Part shown: piece after piece, positions 45,792 to 55,392 of the stretch | Position numbering within the stretch: position 1 is the first letter of the stretch | How the letters are laid out: each line of letters begins with the position of its first letter | Origin: Polaribacter atrinae | GTDB taxonomy: Bacteria; Bacteroidota; Bacteroidia; Flavobacteriales; Flavobacteriaceae | Direction: 5' to 3' | Assembly (NCBI RefSeq): GCF_038023995.1 | Contig: NZ_CP150660.1 | Location: 1,424,501-1,488,500, forward strand | DNA length: 64,000 bases | Program-made: the position numbers and the translations under genes | Notes under the pieces: generated by a model | Told to the model about the DNA's origin: nothing | Database searches by the model: none | Seen by the model: only the letters and a program-made list of their open reading frames with translations

Positions 45792-47282
45792 ATGTTTTTA
45801 TACGGAATAGATAGACTTACAGTCGATAAAGTTATTGCCATTGCCAACGGAAGTTTAAAAGCTATTTTAAATGAGGAAGCAATCGACAACATCAATAAAT
45901 GTAGAGAAAAAGTTGAAATTATGGCAAGTTCCGACAAAGCCATTTACGGAATTAACACCGGTTTCGGGCCATTATGTGACACACAAATATCACCAAAAGA
46001 CACTAGTAAATTACAAACAAACCTACTGATAACGCACGCTGTTGGCGTAGGTGAACCGATACAGAAAGAACTCTCTAAAATAATGATGATTTGCAAAGTA
46101 CATGCATTATCTCAAGGTTATTCTGGAGTTCGATTAACACTTATTGAGCGTATTATTTTCTTTATTGAAAACAATATTTTACCTGTTGTACCAGAAAAAG
46201 GTTCCGTAGGTGCTTCCGGAGATTTAGCGCCTCTATCTCACTTATTCTTACCAATAATTGGCGAAGGAGAATGTTGGGTTGGCAATACTATTATATCCAC
46301 CAATAAAATATACGAAACACATCATTTAACACCATTAACACTCCAAGCAAAAGAAGGTTTAGGTTTAATAAATGGCACACAATTTATTTTAGCGCACGCC
46401 ATTAAAGCATTACAAAGAATGGAGTATTTACTCGATTTAGCAGATTTATCTGGAGCAATGGTTTTAGAAGGTTTTCAGGGAAGTGCTTCTCCTTTTAGAA
46501 AAGAATTACACGAAATAAGACCTTTTGCAGGAAGCATAAAGGTAGCAAAACGTATGAGAATGTTTTTAAAGGATTCTCAGAATGTAGAAAACCATTTCGA
46601 ATGTGATAGAGTTCAAGATCCGTATTCTGTAAGATGTATACCACAAGTTCACGGAGCCTCTAGAAATGCATTTCAGCACTTAAATGAATTGGCAGAAATA
46701 GAAATGAATTCTGTAACAGACAATCCTATTGTATTAAGTGATACAGAAGCTATTTCTGGAGGAAATTTTCATGGACAACCTTTAGCAATGGCGTTAGATT
46801 ACACTTCTATTGCTGCATCAGAATTAGGAAACATTGCAGACAGAAGGTGTTTTTTACTTTTAGAAGGCAAATATGGCTTACCAAGATTACTTACAAAAAG
46901 TGGTGGCTTAAACTCTGGTTATATGATTCCGCAATACACAACAGCAGCCTTAGTTACAGAAAACAAATCGTTATGCTTCCCTCCTTCTGCAGACAGTATT
47001 CCTACATCTTTAGGGCAAGAAGATCATGTTTCTATGGGAAGTATTTCTGGACGAAAATTAAATCAAATTCTTAATAATGTAGAAATGATTTTAGCCATAG
47101 AGTTAATGTACGCAGCACAAGCAATGGAATTTAGAAGACCTAATCAATTTTCTACCATTATTGAAGAAAATTTTAAAATTGTAAGACAAAAAGTAGCGAA
47201 ATTAGAAGAAGACCGCATACTTAAAGACGACATTAATGAAATGATATTGTTAGTAAGAAATAAGGCATTCATTGTAAAATAA
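45792..47282 (+). CDS. hutH: Histidine ammonia-lyase
   Basis: 496 residues. Deaminates L-histidine to urocanate. The MIO prosthetic group forms from Ala141-Ser142-Gly143 in GSVGASGDLAPLSH. Other signatures are YGINTGFGPL and NSVTDNPIV. The start at 45792 (MFLYGIDRLT) is chosen over the 35-residue longer frame because of the promoter and normal family N-terminus. First gene of hutHUIG, eight bases before hutU. Confidence 0.97.
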   Translation: MFLYGIDRLTVDKVIAIANGSLKAILNEEAIDNINKCREKVEIMASSDKAIYGINTGFGPLCDTQISPKDTSKLQTNLLITHAVGVGEPIQKELSKIMMICKVHALSQGYSGVRLTLIERIIFFIENNILPVVPEKGSVGASGDLAPLSHLFLPIIGEGECWVGNTIISTNKIYETHHLTPLTLQAKEGLGLINGTQFILAHAIKALQRMEYLLDLADLSGAMVLEGFQGSASPFRKELHEIRPFAGSIKVAKRMRMFLKDSQNVENHFECDRVQDPYSVRCIPQVHGASRNAFQHLNELAEIEMNSVTDNPIVLSDTEAISGGNFHGQPLAMALDYTSIAASELGNIADRRCFLLLEGKYGLPRLLTKSGGLNSGYMIPQYTTAALVTENKSLCFPPSADSIPTSLGQEDHVSMGSISGRKLNQILNNVEMILAIELMYAAQAMEFRRPNQFSTIIEENFKIVRQKVAKLEEDRILKDDINEMILLVRNKAFIVK

Positions 47283-47289
47283 TTTAAAG

Positions 47290-49287
47290 ATGACATTTAA
47301 AGAACAACTACAAGAAGGAATTCCGGCTACTTTACCAAACAAGAAAGAATATCCTAAAAACGTAAATAGAGCACCAAAAAGAAAGGATATTTTATCTTTT
47401 GATGAAAAAAAATTAGCCATTAGAAATGCATTGCGTTATTTCCCAAAAGAATGGCATCAAGAACTTGCGATTGAATTTGCAGAAGAGTTAAAAAATTATG
47501 GCCGTATTTATATGTACCGATTTAAACCCAATTACAAAATACACGCACGTTCCATAGAAGAATACCCAGCAAAATCGACGCAAGCAGCAGCAATTATGCT
47601 CATGATTCAAAATAACTTAGATCCTAAAGTTGCCCAACATCCAGAAGAATTAATTACTTATGGTGGCAATGGAGCTGTTTTTCAGAATTGGGCGCAATAC
47701 CTATTGGTAATGCATTATTTATCAGAAATGACAAATAAACAAACGTTGCACATTTATTCTGGGCATCCGATGGGCTTATTTCCTTCTTCTAAAAAAGCTC
47801 CAAGAGTAATTGTTACCAACGGCATGATGATTCCTAATTACTCAAAACCTGACGATTGGGAAAAATACAATGCTTTGGGCGTTACACAATACGGACAAAT
47901 GACCGCTGGTTCTTATATGTATATTGGGCCACAAGGAATTGTACACGGAACAACAATTACCTTAATGAATGCCTTTAGAAAAGTTTTATCAAAAGAAGAA
48001 ACATCAAAAGGAAAAATATTTTTAACCGCTGGTTTAGGCGGAATGAGTGGCGCACAACCAAAAGCAGGAAACATTGCGGGTTGCATTACGATTGCTGCAG
48101 AAGTAAACCCAAAAGCCGCTACAAAAAGACATCAACAAGGTTGGGTAGATCTTTTAATTGATGATATCAATGATTTGATTAAAAGAGTGAAAATTGCACA
48201 ACTAAAAAACGAAACAATTTCCATTGCCTATATTGGTAATGTGGTAGAAATATGGGAACGTTTTGATGAAGAAAACATTTTTATTCACTTAGGTTCAGAC
48301 CAAACTTCTTTACATATTCCTTGGACGGGTGGTTATTATCCTGCAGGAATTTCTTACAAAGAATCGAACCGATTAATAAGTGAAGAACCTTTACTTTTTA
48401 AAGAGAAAGTACAAAAATCTTTAAGAAGACACGCAAAATCAATTAACAACCACACCAAAAAAGGGACTTACTTTTTCGATTACGGAAATGCCTTTTTATT
48501 AGAATCTTCTAGAGCCGGAGCAGATGTAATGTCAGAAAATGGAATCGATTTTAAATACCCTTCTTATGTGCAAGACATATTAGGGCCTATGTGTTTCGAT
48601 TATGGTTTTGGTCCGTTTAGGTGGGTTTGTGCATCTGGAAAAGCAGAAGATTTAGATAAAACAGATAAAATTGCAGCCACGGTTTTACAAAAAATTATGG
48701 AAAATTCTCCCAAAGAAATTCAATTGCAAATGCAAGACAATATTACTTGGATTAAAGATGCAAAGAAAAACAAAATGGTGGTGGGTTCTCAGGCTCGTAT
48801 CTTATATGCAGATGCAGAAGGACGCGCTAAAATAGCCACCGCTTTTAATAATGCTATTAAAAATGGAGAAATTGGACCGGTTGTTTTAGGTAGAGATCAT
48901 CATGATGTAAGCGGAACAGATTCTCCATTTAGAGAAACGTCTAACATCTACGATGGAAGTAAATTTACTGCAGATATGGCAATCCATAATGTTATCGGCG
49001 ATAGTTTTAGAGGCGCAACTTGGGTTTCTATTCACAATGGTGGCGGCGTTGGCTGGGGAGAAGTAATAAATGGCGGTTTCGGTATGTTATTAGACGGCTC
49101 TAAACAAGCCGAAAAACGTTTAAAAAGCATGTTGTTTTACGATGTAAATAACGGTATTGCGCGTAGAAGTTGGGCTAGAAATGATGAAGCCATTTTTGCC
49201 ATTAAAAGAGAAATGGAAAGGTCGCCCAATTTAAAAGTAACTTTACCTAACTTAGTACAAGACAAACTATTAAACAACTTATTTTAA
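47290..49287 (+). CDS. hutU: Urocanate hydratase
   Basis: 665 residues; converts urocanate to imidazolone propionate using tightly bound NAD+. Characteristic segments are TYGGNGAVFQNWAQYLLV, YSGHPMGLFPS, LTAGLGGMSGAQPKAG and GWVDLLIDD. Longer than the E. coli-type enzyme of about 555 residues, as is usual in Bacteroidota. The stop overlaps the hutI start (TAATG), indicating translational coupling. Confidence 0.96.
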   Translation: MTFKEQLQEGIPATLPNKKEYPKNVNRAPKRKDILSFDEKKLAIRNALRYFPKEWHQELAIEFAEELKNYGRIYMYRFKPNYKIHARSIEEYPAKSTQAAAIMLMIQNNLDPKVAQHPEELITYGGNGAVFQNWAQYLLVMHYLSEMTNKQTLHIYSGHPMGLFPSSKKAPRVIVTNGMMIPNYSKPDDWEKYNALGVTQYGQMTAGSYMYIGPQGIVHGTTITLMNAFRKVLSKEETSKGKIFLTAGLGGMSGAQPKAGNIAGCITIAAEVNPKAATKRHQQGWVDLLIDDINDLIKRVKIAQLKNETISIAYIGNVVEIWERFDEENIFIHLGSDQTSLHIPWTGGYYPAGISYKESNRLISEEPLLFKEKVQKSLRRHAKSINNHTKKGTYFFDYGNAFLLESSRAGADVMSENGIDFKYPSYVQDILGPMCFDYGFGPFRWVCASGKAEDLDKTDKIAATVLQKIMENSPKEIQLQMQDNITWIKDAKKNKMVVGSQARILYADAEGRAKIATAFNNAIKNGEIGPVVLGRDHHDVSGTDSPFRETSNIYDGSKFTADMAIHNVIGDSFRGATWVSIHNGGGVGWGEVINGGFGMLLDGSKQAEKRLKSMLFYDVNNGIARRSWARNDEAIFAIKREMERSPNLKVTLPNLVQDKLLNNLF

Positions 49288-50528
49288 TGGCTACATTATT
49301 TAAAAATATAAAAGAATTAATTCAAGTTAGAACAACTCCAATTTCTTTTGTTTCTGGTGATGAAATGAATATTTTACCTACTATTAAAAATGCTTTTTTA
49401 ATAGTAGAAGATGGCTTGATTGCTAATTTTGGTGAAATGAAAGAGTGTCCGATTGATGATTTTACAAACGTGATTGATGCTACCGGAAAAATGATACTAC
49501 CTACTTGGTGCGATTCTCACACACATCTCGTTTATGCAGGTAATAGAGAAGGCGAATTTGCCGATAGAATTAGCGGTTTATCTTACGAAGAAATCGCAGA
49601 AAATGGAGGCGGAATTATAAACTCTGCTAAAAAACTACAACAAACTTCAGAGGATGAATTATACAAACAAAGTGAGGTTAGATTAAAAGAAGTTATTCAA
49701 CTGGGAACAGGAGCCATAGAAATTAAATCTGGCTACGGATTAACAGCAGAAGCTGAGTTAAAAATGCTTCGTGTTATTAAAAAATTAAAAGAAAATTACC
49801 CTATAGAAATAAAAGCAACCTTTTTAGGCGCACATGCAATTCCTTTAGAGTACAAAGAAAATAAAACAGGGTATATCGATTTATTGGTAAACAATATCAT
49901 TCCTAAAGTAGCCCAAGAAAAATTGGCAGAATATATCGATGTTTTCTGTGAAACAGGATATTTCTCTGCTACAGACACCAAAAAAATTCTAGAAGCAGGA
50001 AAAAAGCATGGACTGACTCCTAAAATTCATGTCAATCAATTTACGGCTATTGATGGTATTCAGGTAGGTATACAATTCAATGCTTTATCTGTAGACCATT
50101 TAGAAGTTATGAGAGACATAGATATTGAATCCTTAAAAAAGACCAATACAATGCCTGTTGCATTACCAGGTTGTTCTTATTTTTTAAACATTCCGTACAC
50201 ACCAGCACGTAAAATGATTGATGCAGGTTTACCAATTGCTTTAGCATCTGATTTTAACCCAGGTTCTTCTCCTTCTGGTAACATGAATTTTGTGATTGCT
50301 ACAGCATGTATTAAAATGAAAATGACTCCGCAAGAAGCAATTAATGCAAGTACTATAAATGGCGCTTATGCCATGGGGTTAGAAACTAAAACTGGAACAA
50401 TTACCAAAGGAAAATTAGCGAATTTAATTTTAACCAAACCTATAAATTCTTATGCCTTTATCCCTTATTCTTTTGGAAGTAATCAGATTGAAAAAGTATA
50501 TTTAAAAGGAATAGGAATCGATGGATAA
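49287..50528 (+). CDS. hutI: Imidazolonepropionase
   Basis: 413 residues of the amidohydrolase superfamily. Metal-binding HxH is His78/His80 (DSHTHLVYAG); further ligand segments are LGAHAIP, VNQFTAIDG and ALASDFNPGS. Opens the imidazolone ring to N-formimino-glutamate. It overlaps hutU by one base and hutG by eight. Confidence 0.96.
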   Translation: MATLFKNIKELIQVRTTPISFVSGDEMNILPTIKNAFLIVEDGLIANFGEMKECPIDDFTNVIDATGKMILPTWCDSHTHLVYAGNREGEFADRISGLSYEEIAENGGGIINSAKKLQQTSEDELYKQSEVRLKEVIQLGTGAIEIKSGYGLTAEAELKMLRVIKKLKENYPIEIKATFLGAHAIPLEYKENKTGYIDLLVNNIIPKVAQEKLAEYIDVFCETGYFSATDTKKILEAGKKHGLTPKIHVNQFTAIDGIQVGIQFNALSVDHLEVMRDIDIESLKKTNTMPVALPGCSYFLNIPYTPARKMIDAGLPIALASDFNPGSSPSGNMNFVIATACIKMKMTPQEAINASTINGAYAMGLETKTGTITKGKLANLILTKPINSYAFIPYSFGSNQIEKVYLKGIGIDG

Positions 50529-51513
50529 GTTAAATATGACATACCAGCTTCCTGAAAAAAAATTCTGGACGGGCAGAAAATCAAACCCAGCATTAGAAAA
50601 TCAATATTGGTATCAAGAAATTGAACTGCTTGCTATTAATGAGGCTGATAACAAACAAATTGACATCGCCTTAATTGGTTATGCTTGTGATGAAGGTGTA
50701 AAAAGAAATTTAGGCAGAATTGGCGCTAGTGAAAGTCCGAATGTTATAAGAGAGCGTCTGGCTAAACTCCCCATCCATTTTGAGGCTAAAAAAATTGTAG
50801 ATGTTGGTACTATTGTTTGCATAAATGAAGATTTAGAAACGTGTCAATTAAGCTTTGCAAAGGCGATAAAAAAACTAATTTCTAATGGCATTTTTCCGAT
50901 TGCAGTTGGTGGCGGACATGACATTGCTTATGGTCATTTTAAAGGTATTTATGAAAGCGTAAAATACGAACAAAAAAAGAACATTGCTATTATAAATTTT
51001 GATGCTCATTTCGATTTACGCCCAGTAGAAACCAAACCAAACTCTGGAACTCCTTTTAATCAAATTTTAAATGAGTTTAAAAATGTAAGTTATTTTCCTA
51101 TTGGAATTCAGCAACAATCTAACACCAAAGAACTTTTTAATATTGCAAAAAGTAAAAATGTAGATTTTGTTATTAATTATGATTGTGAAACTAATTCAGA
51201 AAACATAAATGCTATCAAGAAAAGGCTACAACCAATTATTGATAAAAACGATTACCTATATATTACCATAGATATGGATGGTTTTTCATCTGCCTATGCA
51301 CCTGGAGTGAGTGCTCCATCACCTTTAGGTTTTACCCCTAATTTTATTTTTAAAATACTTCACTATTTATTTGAAACAAAAAAAGTAATTTCTTGTGATA
51401 TCGCAGAACTAAATCCATCTTTAGATATAGACAATACAACAGCCAATTTAGCTGCTAAACTTGTAGATTTTATTGTAATGGAACAAACAAAAAACTCCCT
51501 TTCATCAGATTGA
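50521..51513 (+). CDS. hutG: Formimidoylglutamase
   Basis: 330-residue arginase/agmatinase-fold enzyme. Metal ligands are His133 (GGGHDIAYGH), Asp161/His163/Asp165 (NFDAHFDLR), and Asp251/Asp253 (TIDMDGF). Hydrolyses formimino-glutamate to glutamate and formamide, so this organism uses the four-enzyme route without a formylglutamate step. Overlaps hutI by eight bases; last gene of the operon. Confidence 0.95.
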   Translation: MDKLNMTYQLPEKKFWTGRKSNPALENQYWYQEIELLAINEADNKQIDIALIGYACDEGVKRNLGRIGASESPNVIRERLAKLPIHFEAKKIVDVGTIVCINEDLETCQLSFAKAIKKLISNGIFPIAVGGGHDIAYGHFKGIYESVKYEQKKNIAIINFDAHFDLRPVETKPNSGTPFNQILNEFKNVSYFPIGIQQQSNTKELFNIAKSKNVDFVINYDCETNSENINAIKKRLQPIIDKNDYLYITIDMDGFSSAYAPGVSAPSPLGFTPNFIFKILHYLFETKKVISCDIAELNPSLDIDNTTANLAAKLVDFIVMEQTKNSLSSD

Positions 51514-51526
51514 TAAAAGGGAGTTT
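51492..51526 (+). terminator. Hairpin overlapping the hutG stop
   Basis: Perfect 11-bp stem AAACTCCCTTT (51492-51502) / AAAGGGAGTTT (51516-51526) with a 13-base loop that contains the hutG stop codon. No T-run follows, so terminator strength is uncertain. Confidence 0.6.
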
Positions 51527-51554
51527 CGTATTCATTTATAAATAATAGTCTTTA

Positions 51555-52649
51555 TTATTTTGCCAACATTTCTTTAGTTGCCACCGTTCTAAAACCAATA
51601 TGATCTGACCCTGAATTTGGCTCCATTCCCATTTTTGCAGAAATTCTAAAACTTGCACAGTAAGACGCATGACATAAGAAAGAACCACCTTTCATAACAT
51701 ACTCTACTTGGTACGGATTACTTGGTGTATATGATTTATCTGCTCCTATAGGATTTGTAAGTACAGCCGATGGATTTAAAGTTTGATAATAATTTACATT
51801 AAACAAATCTGACGTCATTTCCCAAACATTACCAGCCATATCATACAAACCAATATTATTTGCAGGATAAGATCCTACTGGTGAAATATATTCAAATCCA
51901 TCTTCAGAAACATTTTCTGTTGGAAATTTACCTTGCCATGTATTTGCATTCGCATTTAAATCTTCAGCCTTATTTCCCCAAGTAAAAATATTATCCTCAA
52001 ATTTACCTTGTGCAGCAGATTCCCATTCTGCCTCAGTAGGCAACCTTCTGTTAGACCATTTGCAATATGCTAAAGCATCTTCTTGAGCAATATGCACAAC
52101 AGGATAATTGTCTTGCCCTTCTATAGAACTTCCTGGTCCTTCTGGTTGTTTCCAATTTGCGCCAATTTGCCATTTCCACCATTGTCCGTAGTTATCCATA
52201 GAAACAACTCCTTTGGCATGTTTATTAAAAATTAAACTTCCTGGTTGTAATATGGAGTCTGCAGGTTTTACTGTTCCTGCTGGTAAATCTTTTTTAATTT
52301 CATCCCAATCTATCGGTCTTTCTGCAACCGTAACATATTTAGTAGCATTTACAAATTTTCTAAATTGCTTGTTAGTAACTTCATGAACATCTATAAAAAA
52401 TCCATCAACCTTTACTTTATGAGCTGGTTTTTCTCGCGGCATTGCATACTTATCTTCATCTTTAGCTCCCATTAAAAAAGTTTTTCCTGCAACCCATACC
52501 ATACCTTCTGGAGCTTTAACGTCTTGGGTTAAAACTTCATTTTGTTTGTTTACCTTTTTGTCTGTTGTTGATTTCTTTTTATCACAACTACTAAAAATAA
52601 CTGAGGACATTAGTACTGTAATTATTAATACTTTTAAATTAAAATTCAT
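51555..52649 (-). CDS. Formylglycine-generating enzyme (sulfatase-maturing), lipoprotein
   Basis: 364 residues with lipobox Cys22 (FSSCDKK) and the SUMF1/FGE fold: EGMVWVAGKTFLMGA, DVHEVTNKQFRKFV, RLPTEAEWESAAQG, GLYDMAGNVWEMTSD, GGSF and GFRTV. The C-terminal GGSFLCHASYCASFR has both FGE active-site cysteines (Cys326 and Cys331), in the human-type CHxSYC pattern. Most bacterial SUMF1-domain lipoproteins lack this pair, so this copy is probably a real oxygen-dependent sulfatase activator that oxidises the Cys of CxPSR sulfatases such as the one at 42085. It is convergent with hutG and divergent from the TetR gene. Confidence 0.9.
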   Translation of the reverse strand: MNFNLKVLIITVLMSSVIFSSCDKKKSTTDKKVNKQNEVLTQDVKAPEGMVWVAGKTFLMGAKDEDKYAMPREKPAHKVKVDGFFIDVHEVTNKQFRKFVNATKYVTVAERPIDWDEIKKDLPAGTVKPADSILQPGSLIFNKHAKGVVSMDNYGQWWKWQIGANWKQPEGPGSSIEGQDNYPVVHIAQEDALAYCKWSNRRLPTEAEWESAAQGKFEDNIFTWGNKAEDLNANANTWQGKFPTENVSEDGFEYISPVGSYPANNIGLYDMAGNVWEMTSDLFNVNYYQTLNPSAVLTNPIGADKSYTPSNPYQVEYVMKGGSFLCHASYCASFRISAKMGMEPNSGSDHIGFRTVATKEMLAK

Positions 52650-52672
52650 CTTTAATAAATTAGGATTTAACG

Positions 52673-52680
52673 CAAATATA
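52673..52680 (-). promoter_or_regulatory. -7 element of the FGE gene
   Basis: TATATTTG on the minus strand, giving a leader of about 20 bases before the ATG at 52649. Confidence 0.55.
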
Positions 52681-52741
52681 GATATTCTATTGATGTTTAT
52701 TTTTATAATTTAAAAGTCATCAATTTATTTTAACAAAAAAT

Positions 52742-52756
52742 TATTGTTCAACAATA
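52742..52756. promoter_or_regulatory. Palindromic operator candidate for the TetR-like gene
   Basis: TATTGTTCAACAATA is a perfect seven-base inverted repeat around one central base. It sits where the -33 element of the TetR promoter should be (-7-like TATATTTA at 52779-52786, one mismatch). Consistent with a self-regulating repressor. Confidence 0.6.
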
Positions 52757-52804
52757 TCGCTATTAAGTTAAACAAACGTATATTTACATAAATATCAAAA
52801 GATT

Positions 52805-53461
52805 ATGGCTCGAAAGAAAAATATTACAAAAGACAACTTAATATCTTGGTACATGGAATTTGTACTAGAGAACAACCATCAACCAAAATCTGTTTATTCT
52901 TTTGCCAAAGAAAACAATTTTGAGGAAGCTGATTTTTATAAATTTTATAGCTCTTTTGAAACTGTTGAAGAAGCTATTTTTTCTGAATTTTTTAATCATA
53001 CTATAACCATTTTAGCGAAAAGCGAAGATTACGAAAGCTTTGACGCAAGAAACAAATTACTAAGTTTTTATTTTACTTTTTTCGAAATACTAACCGCTAA
53101 TAGAAGTTATGTTGTGTATGCATTAGAAAACAGTAAAAAAGATTTTAAGAAACTAAAATCATTAAAAAAATTACGAGAAAATTACCTCAACTATGTTAAG
53201 AATATTGGCATAGAAAAAATAGACTTAAAACACGAAAAATTAGAAAAAATTCAAGAGAAGTCTATACAAGAATCTTCTTGGTTTCATTTATTAGTAACCA
53301 TGAAGTTTTGGTTAGATGATGTTTCTCCATCTTTTGAAAAAACAGATTTATTTATTGAAAAATCTATCAATGCTCGTTTTGATTTAATGGACATAAAGCC
53401 TTTACAAAGTATTATCGACTTCGGTAAATTTATTATCAAAGAAAAAGTAAATTTTAACTAA
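52805..53461 (+). CDS. TetR-like regulator heading the light/redox cluster
   Basis: 218 residues. The N-terminal 50 show a TetR-type HTH arrangement (TKDNLISWYMEFVLENN, SVYSFAKENNFEEADFYKFY), and the remainder is all-helical, as expected for a ligand-binding/dimerisation domain. The HTH is diverged, so the assignment is moderately secure. It is the first gene of a run of co-oriented redox and light-stress genes, seven bases before the ABC1 kinase, and has a palindrome in its promoter. Confidence 0.78.
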   Translation: MARKKNITKDNLISWYMEFVLENNHQPKSVYSFAKENNFEEADFYKFYSSFETVEEAIFSEFFNHTITILAKSEDYESFDARNKLLSFYFTFFEILTANRSYVVYALENSKKDFKKLKSLKKLRENYLNYVKNIGIEKIDLKHEKLEKIQEKSIQESSWFHLLVTMKFWLDDVSPSFEKTDLFIEKSINARFDLMDIKPLQSIIDFGKFIIKEKVNFN

Positions 53462-53468
53462 ATAGCTT

Positions 53469-54773
53469 ATGAAAACAATTGATTCTATACCAACTTCTAA
53501 AATTCAGAGAGCTTCTAAATTAGTTACTACTGGAGCTAAAATTGGCGTGAATTATCTTAAATATTATGGAGATAAAATCACAAAAACAGAAGAAGAAGCC
53601 AAAGCTAAATTAAATGAAAACAATGCAGAAGATATTTATGATGGCTTAAAAACATTAAAAGGAAGTGCTTTAAAAGTAGCTCAAATGTTGAGTATGGAAA
53701 AAAGTATTCTACCACAAGCGTATGTAGAAAAATTTTCGCTTTCTCAATTCTCTGTACCACCACTTTCTCCCGCTTTGGTAACCAAAACTTTTAAAAAATA
53801 TTTTGGTAAAAACCCGAATGAAATTTACGATAAATTTAATACTGTTTCTGTAAACGCAGCTAGTATTGGTCAGGTTCATAAAGCAGAAAAAGACGGAAAA
53901 GAATTGGCTGTAAAAATTCAATATCCGGGTGTTGCACAAAGTATTGCTTCAGATTTAGCTTTGGTAAAACCTATTGCTATTAAAATGTTTAATATTAGAG
54001 GAAAAGATTCTGATAAATATTTTAAAGAAGTAGAAAATAAATTGGTTGAAGAAACTAATTATATTTTAGAAGTAGCACAAAGTAAAGAAATTGTTGCGGC
54101 CTGCAAACACATACCTAATCTAAAATTCCCTGAATATTATGCTGATTTATCATCAGACAGAATTATAACTATGGATTGGATGCATGGTGTGCATTTATCT
54201 GAATTTTACACAGACAAACAAGAGGTTGCTAATAAATTAGGACAGGCATTATGGGACTTCTACATGTTTCAGATTCACAAGCTACAAAAAGTACATGCAG
54301 ATCCGCATCCTGGAAATTTTTTAATATCACCAGAAAACGAATTGATTGTAATTGATTTTGGTTGTATGAAAACCATACCGAATGATTTTTATATTCCTTA
54401 TTTTGAATTGGCTAATAAAGAGAACATTTCTAATCCTACTTTTTTTGAAGAAAAACTATTTCAATTAGAAATCTTAAGAGAAGATGATTCTAAAGAAGAA
54501 TTAGATTTCTTTAGAGCGATGTTTCATGAAATGCTAAGTTTATTTACACAACCGTTTCATCAAGAAACTTTCGACTTTTCTGATGAAGTATTCTTTGGTA
54601 AACTTTCTGACTTAGGTGCTAAATACGCAAAAAGCACTGAGCTTAAAGATATGAATGGAAACAGAGGTTCTAAACACTTTATCTACATTAACAGAACCTT
54701 TTTTGGTTTGTATAATTTAATGCATGATTTAAAAGCAAAAGATATAAAAATAAATAATTTTAAATCGCTCTAA
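53469..54773 (+). CDS. ABC1/UbiB-family atypical kinase
   Basis: 434 residues. N-terminal helix GSALKVAQMLSM corresponds to the family's KxGQ region, here KVAQ. Then come ASIGQVHKAE (the Ala-rich nucleotide loop), KIQYPG, VHADPHPGNFL (catalytic loop) and VIDFGCMK (DFG). Family members are UbiB/COQ8-like ATPases needed for quinone or isoprenoid-lipid handling. The last codon overlaps the flavin-reductase start (TAATG). The role in this cluster is unknown. Confidence 0.92.
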   Translation: MKTIDSIPTSKIQRASKLVTTGAKIGVNYLKYYGDKITKTEEEAKAKLNENNAEDIYDGLKTLKGSALKVAQMLSMEKSILPQAYVEKFSLSQFSVPPLSPALVTKTFKKYFGKNPNEIYDKFNTVSVNAASIGQVHKAEKDGKELAVKIQYPGVAQSIASDLALVKPIAIKMFNIRGKDSDKYFKEVENKLVEETNYILEVAQSKEIVAACKHIPNLKFPEYYADLSSDRIITMDWMHGVHLSEFYTDKQEVANKLGQALWDFYMFQIHKLQKVHADPHPGNFLISPENELIVIDFGCMKTIPNDFYIPYFELANKENISNPTFFEEKLFQLEILREDDSKEELDFFRAMFHEMLSLFTQPFHQETFDFSDEVFFGKLSDLGAKYAKSTELKDMNGNRGSKHFIYINRTFFGLYNLMHDLKAKDIKINNFKSL

Positions 54774-55387
54774 TGGCTTTTTTCAATAACAAAAACATCC
54801 AAGAACTAGAACATCTATATAAAATAAACCTTATAAATAGTTGTTCTGGTTTTAAATCTGCTAACTTAATAGCATCGATATCCAATACTGGTATTACCAA
54901 TGTTGCTGTATTTAGCTCCGTAACACATTTAGGATCCAATCCACCAACTTTAGGTTTTATTTTAAGACCTACAACTGTACCAAGAAACACTTATAAAAAC
55001 ATAAAAGAAAATGGTATCTTTACTATCAATCATATTTATGAAGATATAATTGAAGATGCACATCACACATCTGCAAAATACCCAGAAGAGATTTCTGAAT
55101 TTAATGTAACCAATTTAGAGGAAGAATTTAAAGGAAGTTTTAAAGCTCCTTTTGTAAAGAATGCTCCCGTACAAATGAGCATGAAGTTTATAGAAGAAAT
55201 ACATATTCCTTCTAATGATGTATTGCTGATTGTAGCTCAAATTGAAGAATTATACGTAGATGATGAATTGTTAGAAACTGACGGAATCATCAATCTACCT
55301 AAAGGAAACATTGTTACAATTAATGGTTTAGACACATATGCTGTACCTAAATTCAAGAAAAAATTACCGTATCAAAGACCTAAATAA
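54773..55387 (+). CDS. Flavin reductase-like FMN-binding protein
   Basis: 204 residues of the flavin reductase/DIM6 split-barrel family (NVAVFSSVTHLGSNPPTLGF, RNTYKNIKENGIFTIN). It binds FMN and may use NAD(P)H. It starts on the stop codon of the kinase and ends five bases before the DUF2867 oxidoreductase. The substrate is unknown. Confidence 0.88.
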   Translation: MAFFNNKNIQELEHLYKINLINSCSGFKSANLIASISNTGITNVAVFSSVTHLGSNPPTLGFILRPTTVPRNTYKNIKENGIFTINHIYEDIIEDAHHTSAKYPEEISEFNVTNLEEEFKGSFKAPFVKNAPVQMSMKFIEEIHIPSNDVLLIVAQIEELYVDDELLETDGIINLPKGNIVTINGLDTYAVPKFKKKLPYQRPK

Positions 55388-55392
55388 AACCT

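Noticed and set aside
22700..46000. Second attachment-site copy of the tRNA-Pro 3' end
   Set aside because: None seen by eye; an exact computational search is needed before claiming the island's right boundary.
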